Source of the DNA: Anaerolineaceae bacterium
GTDB taxonomy: Bacteria > Chloroflexota > Anaerolineae > Anaerolineales > Anaerolineaceae
Assembly (NCBI GenBank): GCA_003158355.1
Contig: PMIV01000104.1
Coordinates: 1-5,949 of the forward strand
Direction of reading: 5' to 3'
DNA: 5,949 bases
Position 1 is the first letter of the stretch. Every line of letters starts with the position of its first letter. Shown one piece after another: positions 1 to 5,936 of the stretch. The translations under genes and the position numbers were made by a program. The notes under the pieces are model-generated. The model was given only the letters and a program-made list of their open reading frames with translations. It was not told the DNA's origin and did no database searches.

Positions 1-197
1 CCAAAGAAACGCACTCCCACAATCGCCACCTGAATATCCGCGATCGAAGGATGCAGGGCTGCCGTAGAAATGAGGAAAGCCGAGGTTCCCAGCATGCCAA
101 TACCGGCTCCAATAGTCGCCACGCCGATCAATACCGAAAGCGATACTTCTTTGAAAAATGGTTTCAAGAAGGAGAGTAAACGAAGTAGTACTTTCAT
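1..197 (-). CDS. cydC: CydC subunit of the CydDC ABC exporter, N-terminal part only
   Basis: Translating the minus strand from the ATG at 197 gives 65 complete codons that run off the left edge of the window. The protein begins MKVLLRLLSFLKPF and continues with a hydrophobic first membrane segment (about residues 18-45, GVATIGAGIGMLGTSAFLIS), then AALHPSIADIQVAIVGVRFF. The small-residue-rich first helix followed by an Ile-Ser-x-Ala-Ala and VAIVGVRxFG pattern is characteristic of the CydC N-terminus. CydC pairs with CydD in the inner membrane. In E. coli the pair is needed for cytochrome bd assembly and has been described as a cysteine/glutathione exporter, with newer structural work arguing for heme transport. 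The start overlaps the cydD stop as ATGA, and a strong GGGGAGG lies 7 nt upstream, so translation is probably coupled. The ATP-binding domain lies outside the window. Identification is strong because of the cydD partner; intactness cannot be judged. Confidence 0.9.
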   Translation of the reverse strand, partial: MKVLLRLLSFLKPFFKEVSLSVLIGVATIGAGIGMLGTSAFLISTAALHPSIADIQVAIVGVRFF

Positions 198-1936
198 GCG
201 TTTGCCTCCCCGATCTGATAGAAACTGGCATACGTCCCTTTGCGTTTAAGCAGCGCCGCGGGACTGTCCACTTCAACGACTCGTCCATCTTCCATTACAA
301 TGACCTCGTCTGACTGCTGGATGGTACTGATGCGATGGGCAATGGTGATTAGGGTGTGCTGCTTCACCAAAGTTTGCATACTTTTAACCAAAGCCTCTTC
401 CAATTCCGGATCAAGAGCCGCGGTGGGTTCATCCATTAAAATAAGCGGCGCATTTTTCAAGAAGGCTCGCGCCAGAGCGATTCGCTGACCCTGACCACCG
501 CTAAAACGCGCTCCCCATTCCCCCAGGGGAGTTTGCAGTCTTTCGGGCAGCCTTAGCACAAAATCCGCCAATTGTGCCTGCTCCAAAGCTTGCCAGACTT
601 GAGTCTCAGAGATGGAGGAATCTTCGAGCCGGATGTTCTCCAGGATCGAAGTATTAAATAACATCGGTTTTTGAGAGACCCAACTGATCTGTTTGCGCCA
701 CTCCACGACGGAATAACAACGCAAATCCACTCCGTTGAACAGTATTGACCCTTCGCTTGGTTCGATAAATCGCATCAAGAGCTTGAGCAGCGTGCTTTTA
801 CCGGCCCCGCTGTGCCCGACCAGAGAATAGGTCTTACCAGACTCCAAATTCAATTGAATGGCTTTCAATGAATCATTCAAGTTTTGCGGGTATGCAAAAG
901 AAATATGCTCAAAAGAAAGCCGAAAAGGACTGTGCAGATCTAGGACCGGGAGGTCAGATTCGACCTTCTGCACTTGGGTCGGTTCGGGTTCATCGAGTAA
1001 TTGAAAAATACGTACTGCCGCGGTCACCCCGGTCATCCCCGCGTGGTAGCGCATGCCCAAATTTCGCATGGGCTGATAGAACTCTGGTGCCAGAAGCAGA
1101 ACAAAAAAGGCCTGCTGAAAGATCAATTGACCGTAAAGCAAGCGCAGTCCAACTTCTACTGCCACTACCGCAGTAGAAATGGTTGCCAGCAGTTCCAACA
1201 CTAAAGCAGAGAGAAATGTAATTCGCAGCACATTCAAAGTAGCCACGCGGTAACGTTCGCTGACCTCTTCAACCCGTTTTATCTGTGCCTTACTTTTACC
1301 CAGCAGTTTCAGCGTTGTTAAACCCTGCAAAGTGTCTAAAAAGTCGGCACCAAGACGAGAAAGAGCTTTCCATTGTTTTTTCGTCTCGGCTTCCGATGCC
1401 TTTCCAATCAAGGCCATAAAAAATGGAATTAAAGGCGTGGTCACCAGAAAAACCAACCCGCTTACCCAATCGAGTGGAAATACCACCATCAAAATGATCA
1501 ATGGCAGGATCGCCGCCAGCAGCACCTGGGGCATGTACTGACTGAAATAAGCGTCCAGAGCTTCGATCCCCTGCATGGCTGTGGTAACCAATTCTCCGCT
1601 TTGCTGAGTATGGGTGTAAGCTGGTCCTAAGCGATCGATCTTTTGCATTATTAGATCACGCAAATTTGTCTTCACTTTCACTGCCATAGCAGCAGCAAAA
1701 GTGTCATTCAAGATCGTGAAAAGGACTCGCAAAATAATAACAAGCAAAAATAATCGGAGTAACCCGCTTACTTCTGTGAGTGTTTGTCCATCCAAAAACA
1801 CGGAGGAAATTATTTTACTTAATTCAAGTGACTGAAGAATGACCAGAGCGCCGCTCATAACCCCAAAAAGCACCACCAGCGGGAAAAGGAAACCGGTTTG
1901 TCGCAGCATATGCAGTAAACGTTGATTATTAAACAT
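194..1936 (-). CDS. cydD: CydD subunit of the CydDC ABC exporter (fused permease and ATPase)
   Basis: The product is a 580-residue inner-membrane half-transporter that pairs with CydC to support cytochrome bd maturation. An N-terminal permease domain (about residues 1-310) has hydrophobic segments near 15-36, 60-80, 130-152, 158-178, 240-262 and 268-292. The C-terminal ABC ATPase domain (about 335-570) has a Walker A motif GHSGAGKST at 374-382, Q-loop Gln422, signature SGGQG at 479-483, Walker B ending LILMDEP (Asp502, Glu503) and H-loop His534, so it looks catalytically intact. The region RFSGGQGQRIALARAFLKNA and the neighbouring cydC identify it as CydD. The frame is open to a TTG at 1972 (592 residues), but I prefer the ATG at 1936. 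The TTG has no ribosome binding site and forms part of the apparent -35 box, while MFNNQRLLHML resembles normal CydD N-termini. The ATG also lacks a Shine-Dalgarno sequence, fitting a leaderless transcript. The stop overlaps the cydC start by 4 bp. A generic lipid or peptide ABC exporter is the main alternative and is unlikely given the pair. Confidence 0.92.
   Translation of the reverse strand: MFNNQRLLHMLRQTGFLFPLVVLFGVMSGALVILQSLELSKIISSVFLDGQTLTEVSGLLRLFLLVIILRVLFTILNDTFAAAMAVKVKTNLRDLIMQKIDRLGPAYTHTQQSGELVTTAMQGIEALDAYFSQYMPQVLLAAILPLIILMVVFPLDWVSGLVFLVTTPLIPFFMALIGKASEAETKKQWKALSRLGADFLDTLQGLTTLKLLGKSKAQIKRVEEVSERYRVATLNVLRITFLSALVLELLATISTAVVAVEVGLRLLYGQLIFQQAFFVLLLAPEFYQPMRNLGMRYHAGMTGVTAAVRIFQLLDEPEPTQVQKVESDLPVLDLHSPFRLSFEHISFAYPQNLNDSLKAIQLNLESGKTYSLVGHSGAGKSTLLKLLMRFIEPSEGSILFNGVDLRCYSVVEWRKQISWVSQKPMLFNTSILENIRLEDSSISETQVWQALEQAQLADFVLRLPERLQTPLGEWGARFSGGQGQRIALARAFLKNAPLILMDEPTAALDPELEEALVKSMQTLVKQHTLITIAHRISTIQQSDEVIVMEDGRVVEVDSPAALLKRKGTYASFYQIGEANA
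205..211 (-). promoter_or_regulatory. Ribosome binding site for cydC
   Basis: GGGGAGG on the minus strand sits 7 nt before the cydC ATG, inside the last codons of cydD. It is the best Shine-Dalgarno match in the window and fixes the cydC start at the ATGA overlap. Confidence 0.8.
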
Positions 1937-1943
1937 GCTTCTA

Positions 1944-1972
1944 ATTTTGCCTGATTTTGTCCGATTCGTCAA
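1944..1972 (-). promoter_or_regulatory. Predicted cydDC promoter, likely giving a leaderless mRNA
   Basis: On the minus strand, TTGACG (1972-1967, 5/6 to the -35 consensus) is followed by a 17-bp spacer and CAAAAT (1949-1944, 4/6 to the -10 consensus). Seven bases later comes the cydD ATG at 1936. With the usual 6-8 nt from -10 to the start site, transcription would begin at or beside that A, leaving no room for a 5' leader. The absence of any Shine-Dalgarno sequence before the ATG agrees. The -10 box is only moderate, and no start site has been measured. Confidence 0.55.
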
Positions 1973-2007
1973 TTAAATAAACAAAGCGGCAGGGTTTTCC
2001 CTCCGCT
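1971..2007 (-). terminator. Intrinsic terminator after the creatininase-family gene
   Basis: The minus strand reads AGCGGAGGG, an AAAA loop, then CCCTGCCGCT. These pair as a 9-bp GC-rich stem with one bulged base, followed by the U-rich tail TTGTTTATTTAATT. It lies 35 bp past the stop of the creatininase-family gene and directly before the cydD promoter, so it separates the leuS unit from cydDC. The plus-strand reading also has a short T run (TTTT at 2011-2014), but no plus-strand gene is seen that would use it. Confidence 0.85.
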
Positions 2008-2041
2008 CTGTTTTAATCTTGAGCAATTATTTAGCTTAAGG

Positions 2042-2725
2042 TCAAAGAACCTCGAGCATGCGGACGATCTCTTTTAGTGCGGTTGAGAAAACTTCACTCA
2101 TAATGGCATCATCCACCTGATATGGTCCTCCAAAGACGCCGTCTCCATAGAATTCTTTCGCCTGTTCCGGGCTGAGTATCCGGTTGGTACCGAGGGGTTC
2201 TTTATTGGTCTGGGGAATTGCGGTGACTCTCACAAATGGGAAAGCTTCAATCCAGTTTGCGTGATATGAACGCAGGCCATGTGCTTCGGCAACCGCGGTC
2301 ACACCTTCAGAAGTCCACCATGAATACCAGGCAATTCTGAGATCAGGCATCCCACGGACAATTTCTTGTAGGTGGTTTTGCACCGGGGCATTTCCCCCGT
2401 GCCCGTTCAGGATCAAAATCCGCTTGAACCCTTGCGAATACAAAGATCGGACAATATCTTCGGCTAAATTGAGTAGAGTTTCTACCCGAATACTGATCGT
2501 TCCTGGGTATGCCGCAAAATACGGGGAATTGCCAAAATTTACCGGTGGAGCGACCAACACATTACTTTGCTGCGATGCAGCATCAGCCAAAGCCAGGGGA
2601 ACTTTTACATCAGTCAGCATGCTCAAATAGCCATGCTGTTCGGTGGAGCCCAGTACAAGGATGACCCGGTTATCTTTTTGTAAGTACGATTCAATTTGCA
2701 TCCAATTTAATTCACCAAGTCGCAT
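2042..2725 (-). CDS. Creatininase-family metal-dependent amidohydrolase, substrate unknown
   Basis: This is a 227-residue soluble protein with no signal peptide or membrane segment, about the size of the family core (220-260). GSTEQHGYLSMLTD near the N-terminus carries the expected metal ligands Glu29, His31 and Asp39. NGHGGN at 107-112 supplies His109, and HANWIE at 155-160 supplies a probable ligand Glu160. Family members hydrolyse cyclic or linear amides (creatinine, a formamide in riboflavin/F420 synthesis, or the mycofactocin precursor peptide), so the fold and metal site are clear but the substrate is not. GYLSMLTD replaces the usual GPHLPLxTD, placing it away from characterised creatininases. 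The frame is open upstream to a TTG at 2797, but GGGAG ends 7 nt before the ATG at 2725 and conserved sequence starts there (MRLGELNW). The gene follows leuS by 68 bp with no convincing promoter between, so it is probably co-transcribed with leuS. It ends at a terminator. Confidence 0.85.
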   Translation of the reverse strand: MRLGELNWMQIESYLQKDNRVILVLGSTEQHGYLSMLTDVKVPLALADAASQQSNVLVAPPVNFGNSPYFAAYPGTISIRVETLLNLAEDIVRSLYSQGFKRILILNGHGGNAPVQNHLQEIVRGMPDLRIAWYSWWTSEGVTAVAEAHGLRSYHANWIEAFPFVRVTAIPQTNKEPLGTNRILSPEQAKEFYGDGVFGGPYQVDDAIMSEVFSTALKEIVRMLEVL

Positions 2726-2732
2726 ACTCATT

Positions 2733-2737
2733 CTCCC
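2733..2737 (-). promoter_or_regulatory. Ribosome binding site deciding the creatininase-family start
   Basis: GGGAG on the minus strand is 7 nt from the ATG at 2725 but only 1 nt from the in-frame ATG at 2731. This favours 2725 over both 2731 and the far upstream TTG at 2797. Confidence 0.65.
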
Positions 2738-2760
2738 GGCACATCGGTCAGCGTAACAAT

Positions 2761-2787
2761 TCTCCAGAGCATAAAATGTTCTGGAGA
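2761..2787 (-). repeat. Near-perfect hairpin in the leuS to creatininase-family gap
   Basis: TCTCCAGAACAT, a 3-nt loop and ATGCTCTGGAGA (minus strand) pair over 12 positions with a single A/C mismatch. On the plus strand the mismatch becomes a G.U wobble. It begins 6 bp after the leuS stop. No U-tract follows in either direction, so it is not a standard terminator. It could be an RNA processing or stabilising stem in the leuS mRNA, or a protein-binding palindrome. Confidence 0.7.
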
Positions 2788-2793
2788 TTATGA

Positions 2794-5247
2794 TCAAATG
2801 ACAATATTCACCAGTCGTCCTTTTACGTAAATGACCTGGCGTGGATCCTGACCCTGCAGCGCCTTTTTCACAGATTCGCTGGCCAGGGCGATCTTTTTTG
2901 CTTCATCATCACTGATATCCACAGCTACTGTAATTCGGTCGCGAACCTTGCCATTCACCTGGATCACCAGAGTTATTTCGTCTTCATGCGCAGCCGCCTG
3001 GTCCACTTTGGGCCAATTCTGGGAATGAATCGAATAAGGCTTACCAACCAACCCCCATAACTCTTCGGCTATGTGCGGAGAAACAGGCGCCAGCATTTTA
3101 AGATAAATTTCAACAGCCTCATTCCAGGCCGGGGATTGGTACACTTCCGGTTTTAGGCGTGCCATTTCATTCATCAGTTCCATTAAACCAGAGACGATGG
3201 TATTGAACTCAAATTGTTCAAAATCGCGCGTTACTGCTTTCAAGGTTTGATGTACCTTGCGGCGCAGAATCTTTACTGATTCTTCCCGCACAATCCCATT
3301 CTCACCCGGTTCCAGAATGGTTGTCCAGACTCGGCGCAGCCAACGCTGCACACCGTCAATGCCGCCGCTGCTCCAAGGGCCGCCCATATCCCAACGGGCA
3401 AAGAACATCAAAAAAGCACGAACCGTATCAGCGCCATAACCATTTACCAGATCATCCGGAGAGACGACGTTGCCGCGGCTTTTCGACATTTTCTCAGAAT
3501 CTTCACCCAGTACCATACCCTGATTACGCAATTGCATCATAGGCTCTGGTCCCTGGGTAATACCCATATCCCGCAGTGCTTTGTGGAAAAAGCGCGTGTA
3601 CATCAAATGCATGTTAGCGTGCTCAATTCCACCCGTGTAAGTATCCACCGGCATCCAATAAGCATATTCCTTGGGGTCAAAAGGACCGTCGGCATAATCC
3701 GGGCTTAAATAACGCAGGTGATACCAGGAAGAACACATAAAGGTATCCATGGTATCAGTATCCCGTTCTGCATCGCCGCCGCAAATGGGGCACTTGGTAA
3801 AACGCCAGGTGGGGTGCAGTTTTAACGGAGATTCCCCGGTTGGCTTCCATTCCACATCATCCGGTAACACGACCGGTAATTGATCTTCAGGCACAGGAAC
3901 CACACCGCATTTTGGGCAATGAATCATGGGAATGGGAGCGCCCCAGTAACGCTGTCGAGAAATTAGCCAATCGCGCAAACGGTAATTTGTCGAGCCTTTG
4001 CCAACCCCTTTTTCGGTGACATAATCCACGGCGCGTTTGATCGATTGATCTCCGGGGGTTCCCGTCAGCGGACCGGAATGGACCAGCGTACCTATCGCGG
4101 GTACAGCAGCATCCATCAGGTTGACCTGGATATCATCCATATTGTCGGGTTGAACAACCACCTTGATTGGCAGAAGAAATTTTCGTGCGAATTCGAAATC
4201 GCGCTCATCATGGGCAGGCACGGCCATGATCGCACCCGTTCCATAGGTCATTAAGACGTAATCGGCGATCCATACCGGGATCTTTTCACCAGAGACCGGA
4301 TTAATCGCATATCCGCCGGTAAACACACCGGTTTTTTCTTTATCAGAGGCTTCCCGTTGAATATCCGACTGCCGCAACGTTTCTGCAATATAACCATCCA
4401 CTGCGTTCTTTTGCGCTGCTGTGGTCATTTTCTTCACCAACGGATGCTCCGGTGCCAGTACCATAAAGGTTACCCCCCACAGTGTATCCGGACGGGTGGT
4501 GAAAACTTCGAGTTCGTCGCCTTGCTCAGTTTGAAATTTAACCAACGCCCCTTCGGATTTGCCAATCCAGTTAGTCTGCAGCACGCGCACACGGGATGGC
4601 CAATCGATGGTGTCGTAATTCAACAGTTCTTCGGCATAATTTGTGATGCGGAAAAACCACTGGTCCAAATTCTTCTTGATCACCGGCGTTCCGCAGCGCT
4701 CACAATGACGGTCATCACCCCAAACCTGCTCCCGTGCCAGGGTCGTGTTGCAATTCGGACACCAATCCACGGGCGACATTTTATGGTAAGCCAATCCATG
4801 TTTAAAAAGTTGTTCAAAGAAATACTGCGTCCAGCGGTAATATTTCTCATCCGATGAGATCATTTCACGACGCCAATCAAACATAGCGCCCATGGTTTTA
4901 AATTGCTTGCGCATCTTATCAATGTTGGAGTAAGTCCAGGTGCGCGGATGGATGTTATGTTTAATGGCCGCATTTTCAGCCGGAAGGCCGAACGCGTCAA
5001 AACCAATTGGGAACATTACATTGAAACCATTCATACGCTTATAGCGTGCACGCGCATCTGATGGAGCCATGGCATACCAGTGCCCGATGTGCAAATCTCC
5101 AGACGGATATGGAAGCATTGTCAAGGCATAATGTTTGGGTTTTTTTAAGTCAATATCTGAATGATAGAGACCATCATCTTCCCATTTCTTTTGCCACTTG
5201 CTTTCGATTTCCGCAGGAATGTAGTTAGGGATGGATTTGTTTGCCAT
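2794..5247 (-). CDS. leuS: Leucyl-tRNA synthetase
   Basis: This cytoplasmic class Ia synthetase charges tRNA-Leu with leucine using ATP. The 817-residue length is typical of bacterial LeuRS. PYPSGDLHIGH at 46-56 carries the HIGH motif (53-56), and KMSKS is at 586-590. A Zn-type motif CPNC...CERC lies at 163-185 and a second Cys pair set (CPKC, CPIC) at 444-489. The CP1 editing domain shows TTRPDT at 250-255 and YGTGAIMAVPAHDERD at 335-350, so both synthesis and editing sites look intact. The catalytic core continues through NYRLRDWLISRQRYWG (421-436), and the C-terminal part ends with the usual VNGKVRD-containing domain. The start is the ATG at 5247, with GGAG 5 nt upstream. The frame is open to 5289, but that extra part lies in the T-box terminator. 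Expression should be controlled by the leucine T-box directly upstream. The TGA stop overlaps an unlikely TTG start of the next frame. Confidence 0.98.
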   Translation of the reverse strand: MANKSIPNYIPAEIESKWQKKWEDDGLYHSDIDLKKPKHYALTMLPYPSGDLHIGHWYAMAPSDARARYKRMNGFNVMFPIGFDAFGLPAENAAIKHNIHPRTWTYSNIDKMRKQFKTMGAMFDWRREMISSDEKYYRWTQYFFEQLFKHGLAYHKMSPVDWCPNCNTTLAREQVWGDDRHCERCGTPVIKKNLDQWFFRITNYAEELLNYDTIDWPSRVRVLQTNWIGKSEGALVKFQTEQGDELEVFTTRPDTLWGVTFMVLAPEHPLVKKMTTAAQKNAVDGYIAETLRQSDIQREASDKEKTGVFTGGYAINPVSGEKIPVWIADYVLMTYGTGAIMAVPAHDERDFEFARKFLLPIKVVVQPDNMDDIQVNLMDAAVPAIGTLVHSGPLTGTPGDQSIKRAVDYVTEKGVGKGSTNYRLRDWLISRQRYWGAPIPMIHCPKCGVVPVPEDQLPVVLPDDVEWKPTGESPLKLHPTWRFTKCPICGGDAERDTDTMDTFMCSSWYHLRYLSPDYADGPFDPKEYAYWMPVDTYTGGIEHANMHLMYTRFFHKALRDMGITQGPEPMMQLRNQGMVLGEDSEKMSKSRGNVVSPDDLVNGYGADTVRAFLMFFARWDMGGPWSSGGIDGVQRWLRRVWTTILEPGENGIVREESVKILRRKVHQTLKAVTRDFEQFEFNTIVSGLMELMNEMARLKPEVYQSPAWNEAVEIYLKMLAPVSPHIAEELWGLVGKPYSIHSQNWPKVDQAAAHEDEITLVIQVNGKVRDRITVAVDISDDEAKKIALASESVKKALQGQDPRQVIYVKGRLVNIVI

Positions 5248-5252
5248 TTTTT

Positions 5253-5256
5253 CTCC
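5253..5256 (-). promoter_or_regulatory. Ribosome binding site for leuS
   Basis: GGAG lies 5 nt before the ATG at 5247, just downstream of the T-box terminator U-tract. It decides the start against the longer open frame that reaches back to 5289 through the terminator stem. Confidence 0.8.
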
Positions 5257-5271
5257 AATTTGGATATTAAT

Positions 5272-5302
5272 AAAAAAACCTCCGTCCACTCAGGGACGAA
5301 GG
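5272..5302 (-). terminator. T-box regulated terminator before leuS
   Basis: CCTTCGTCC (5302-5294) pairs with GGACGGAGG (5287-5279) as a 9-bp stem with one U.G pair and a 6-nt loop, followed by seven T. Its 5' arm overlaps the 3' half of the antiterminator, giving the two exclusive structures of a transcriptional T-box switch. Confidence 0.92.
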
Positions 5303-5516
5303 AGTTCTCCGTGGTACCACCCTGCTTGTCAGGAAGTTCAAACTGACCGCTCTGGCCGCGCTAACGGGCGTACCCGCATCTGGCTACTCTGTTCACCAAA
5401 CGAGCTATCTTTTTTAAAGAACGCAGGCGAGTTCGATCTAAAACGGTCCATTCCGCTGTGCGGGCTCTCACTTTTCACACCCGGCTCACTGTTGGATGAT
5501 CTATTACTCCTGCATT
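5272..5516 (-). ncRNA. Leucine-specific T-box leader controlling leuS
   Basis: This RNA senses uncharged tRNA-Leu. Stem I closes with AATGCAGG (5516-5509) against CCTGCGTT (5427-5420). The specifier loop opposes AGTAATA to GAACTCG, flanked by GATC/GATC, and the specifier codon CTC (Leu) is at 5431-5429. The distal Stem I shows AGTGAGCCGGG...GTGAGAGCCCG, like the consensus loop that contacts the tRNA elbow. A CGGG-TACG-CCCG hairpin lies at 5376-5365 and Stem III (GTCAG/CTGAC) at 5347-5328. The T-box sequence AGGGTGGTACCACG is at 5323-5310, and its UGGU bulge (5319-5316) can pair with an uncharged ACCA end, matching the A73 discriminator of tRNA-Leu. Antiterminator pairing (AGGG with CCCT, GGAG with CTCC) competes with the terminator stem at 5279-5302. 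The expected result is leuS read-through when tRNA-Leu is uncharged. The leader begins 8 nt after a tRNA-Ala gene, so its 5' end may come from tRNA processing. Confidence 0.95.
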
Positions 5517-5524
5517 TGCTTTAG

Positions 5525-5597
5525 TGGACCCAGGGGGATTCGAACCCCCGACCTTCTCAATGCCATTGAGACGCGCTCCCAACTGCGCTATGGGCCC
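5525..5597 (-). tRNA. tRNA-Ala, anticodon GGC
   Basis: The 73-nt cloverleaf is complete: acceptor GGGCCCA/TGGGTCC, D-arm GCGC/GCGC, anticodon stem TCTCA/TGAGA with loop ATGGCAT (anticodon GGC at 5564-5562), T-stem GGGGG/CCCCC with loop TTCGAAT, and discriminator A73. G3 faces U70, the main alanine identity element, which confirms the call. It reads GCC and GCU codons. The 3' CCA is not encoded (CTAA follows A73) and must be added after transcription. It is the last tRNA before the leuS T-box. Confidence 0.97.
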
Positions 5598-5634
5598 AGG
5601 TGATCTATTCTTTCTTTCGAGCCTGCCTTACTAG

Positions 5635-5707
5635 TGGACCTGGGGGGATTCGAACCCCCGGCCTCTTCAGTGCGATTGAAGCGCGCTCCCAACTGCGCTA
5701 CAGGCCC
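5635..5707 (-). tRNA. tRNA-Ala, anticodon CGC
   Basis: The 73-nt cloverleaf is complete: acceptor GGGCCTG/CAGGTCC, D-arm GCGC/GCGC, anticodon stem CTTCA/TGAAG with loop ATCGCAC (anticodon CGC at 5674-5672), T-stem GGGGG/CCCCC and A73. The G3.U70 pair again marks alanine. It reads GCG. CCA is not encoded. It shares its D-arm and T-arm almost exactly with the GGC gene 37 bp downstream, so the two look like a diverged tandem duplication. A strong promoter lies just upstream. Confidence 0.97.
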
Positions 5708-5725
5708 GTTGTCAAAGTGCAAGGT

Positions 5726-5754
5726 ATTCTACCTGAGGCAAAAGGGGATGTCAA
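5726..5754 (-). promoter_or_regulatory. Strong sigma-70-type promoter of the tRNA-Ala/leuS unit
   Basis: TTGACA (5754-5749, perfect -35), a 17-bp spacer and TAGAAT (5731-5726, 5/6) precede tRNA-Ala(CGC) by 18 bp, giving a start site near 5718-5719. It is the only good promoter seen upstream of the tRNAs, the T-box and leuS. A small palindrome AGGTA-GAA-TACCT surrounds the -10 box. Confidence 0.88.
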
Positions 5755-5862
5755 GCATAGGGACAAGTTATGGCGCCAAAGTCCCTTCTACAAATTCCGT
5801 ACACAATTTTGTCACCTGGCGTTCATGCTCATCATTTAAAATTGCCTTATTCTCCTCCTATG

Positions 5863-5899
5863 GAAATTCGGCGATAGCGGTCAAGCTTCGCCGAATTTC
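5863..5899. repeat. Perfect 12-bp inverted repeat upstream of the tRNA promoter
   Basis: GAAATTCGGCGA (5863-5874) and TCGCCGAATTTC (5888-5899) are exact complements. Inside them AGC/GCT can add three more pairs after one bulged base, leaving a 6-nt loop GGTCAA. No clear U-tract follows in either direction, although the A/T-rich stem ends could support weak bidirectional termination for a gene beyond the right edge. It lies about 110 bp upstream of the promoter. Confidence 0.8.
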
Positions 5900-5936
5900 A
5901 ATTTACAAGGTGCTGCGTAATTACAACGTACTGCGT
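5900..5936. repeat. Two-copy imperfect tandem repeat, unit 18-19 bp
   Basis: On the minus strand ACGCAGTACGTTGTAATT (5936-5919) is followed at once by ACGCAGCACCTTGTAAATT (5918-5900). The first 16 positions differ at two places, and the second copy has one extra A. It abuts the inverted repeat. Its role is unknown: paired protein-binding sites or the edge of a longer array cut by the window are both possible. Confidence 0.6.

Noticed and set aside
868..1176. Plus-strand open frame of 102 codons
   Set aside because: It is antisense to the cydD permease region and has no protein-like features.
2726..2797. Upstream extension of the creatininase-family protein to a TTG at 2797
   Set aside because: The 24 extra residues match no family sequence, the TTG has no suitable ribosome binding site, and the ATG at 2725 has GGGAG at 7 nt.
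2768..2797. Possible promoter TTGATC, 18 bp, TATGCT before the creatininase-family gene
   Set aside because: Both boxes are only 4/6, and the -10 lies inside the hairpin, so it is too weak to report as a feature.
4357..4857. Plus-strand open frame of 166 codons
   Set aside because: It lies wholly antisense to leuS, which has every expected motif, and its translation shows no recognisable domain.
5231..5524. Plus-strand open frame of 97 codons
   Set aside because: It is antisense to the T-box leader, whose RNA structure explains the sequence fully.
5760..5785. GGGAC/GTCCC inverted repeat with an internal TGGCGCCA palindrome
   Set aside because: The 5-bp arms are 16 bp apart and the palindrome is only 8 bp, so chance is a sufficient explanation.
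5600..5839. Plus-strand open frame of 79 codons, including a GGIRTPG-like stretch
   Set aside because: It is the antisense of tRNA-Ala(CGC) and the promoter. The GGIRTPG-type peptide is a well-known artefact of reading through the T-arm of tRNA genes.
5838..5860. AGGAGGAG on the minus strand suggesting a translated gene upstream of the tRNAs
   Set aside because: The nearest ATG is 16 nt away and opens a frame of only seven codons.
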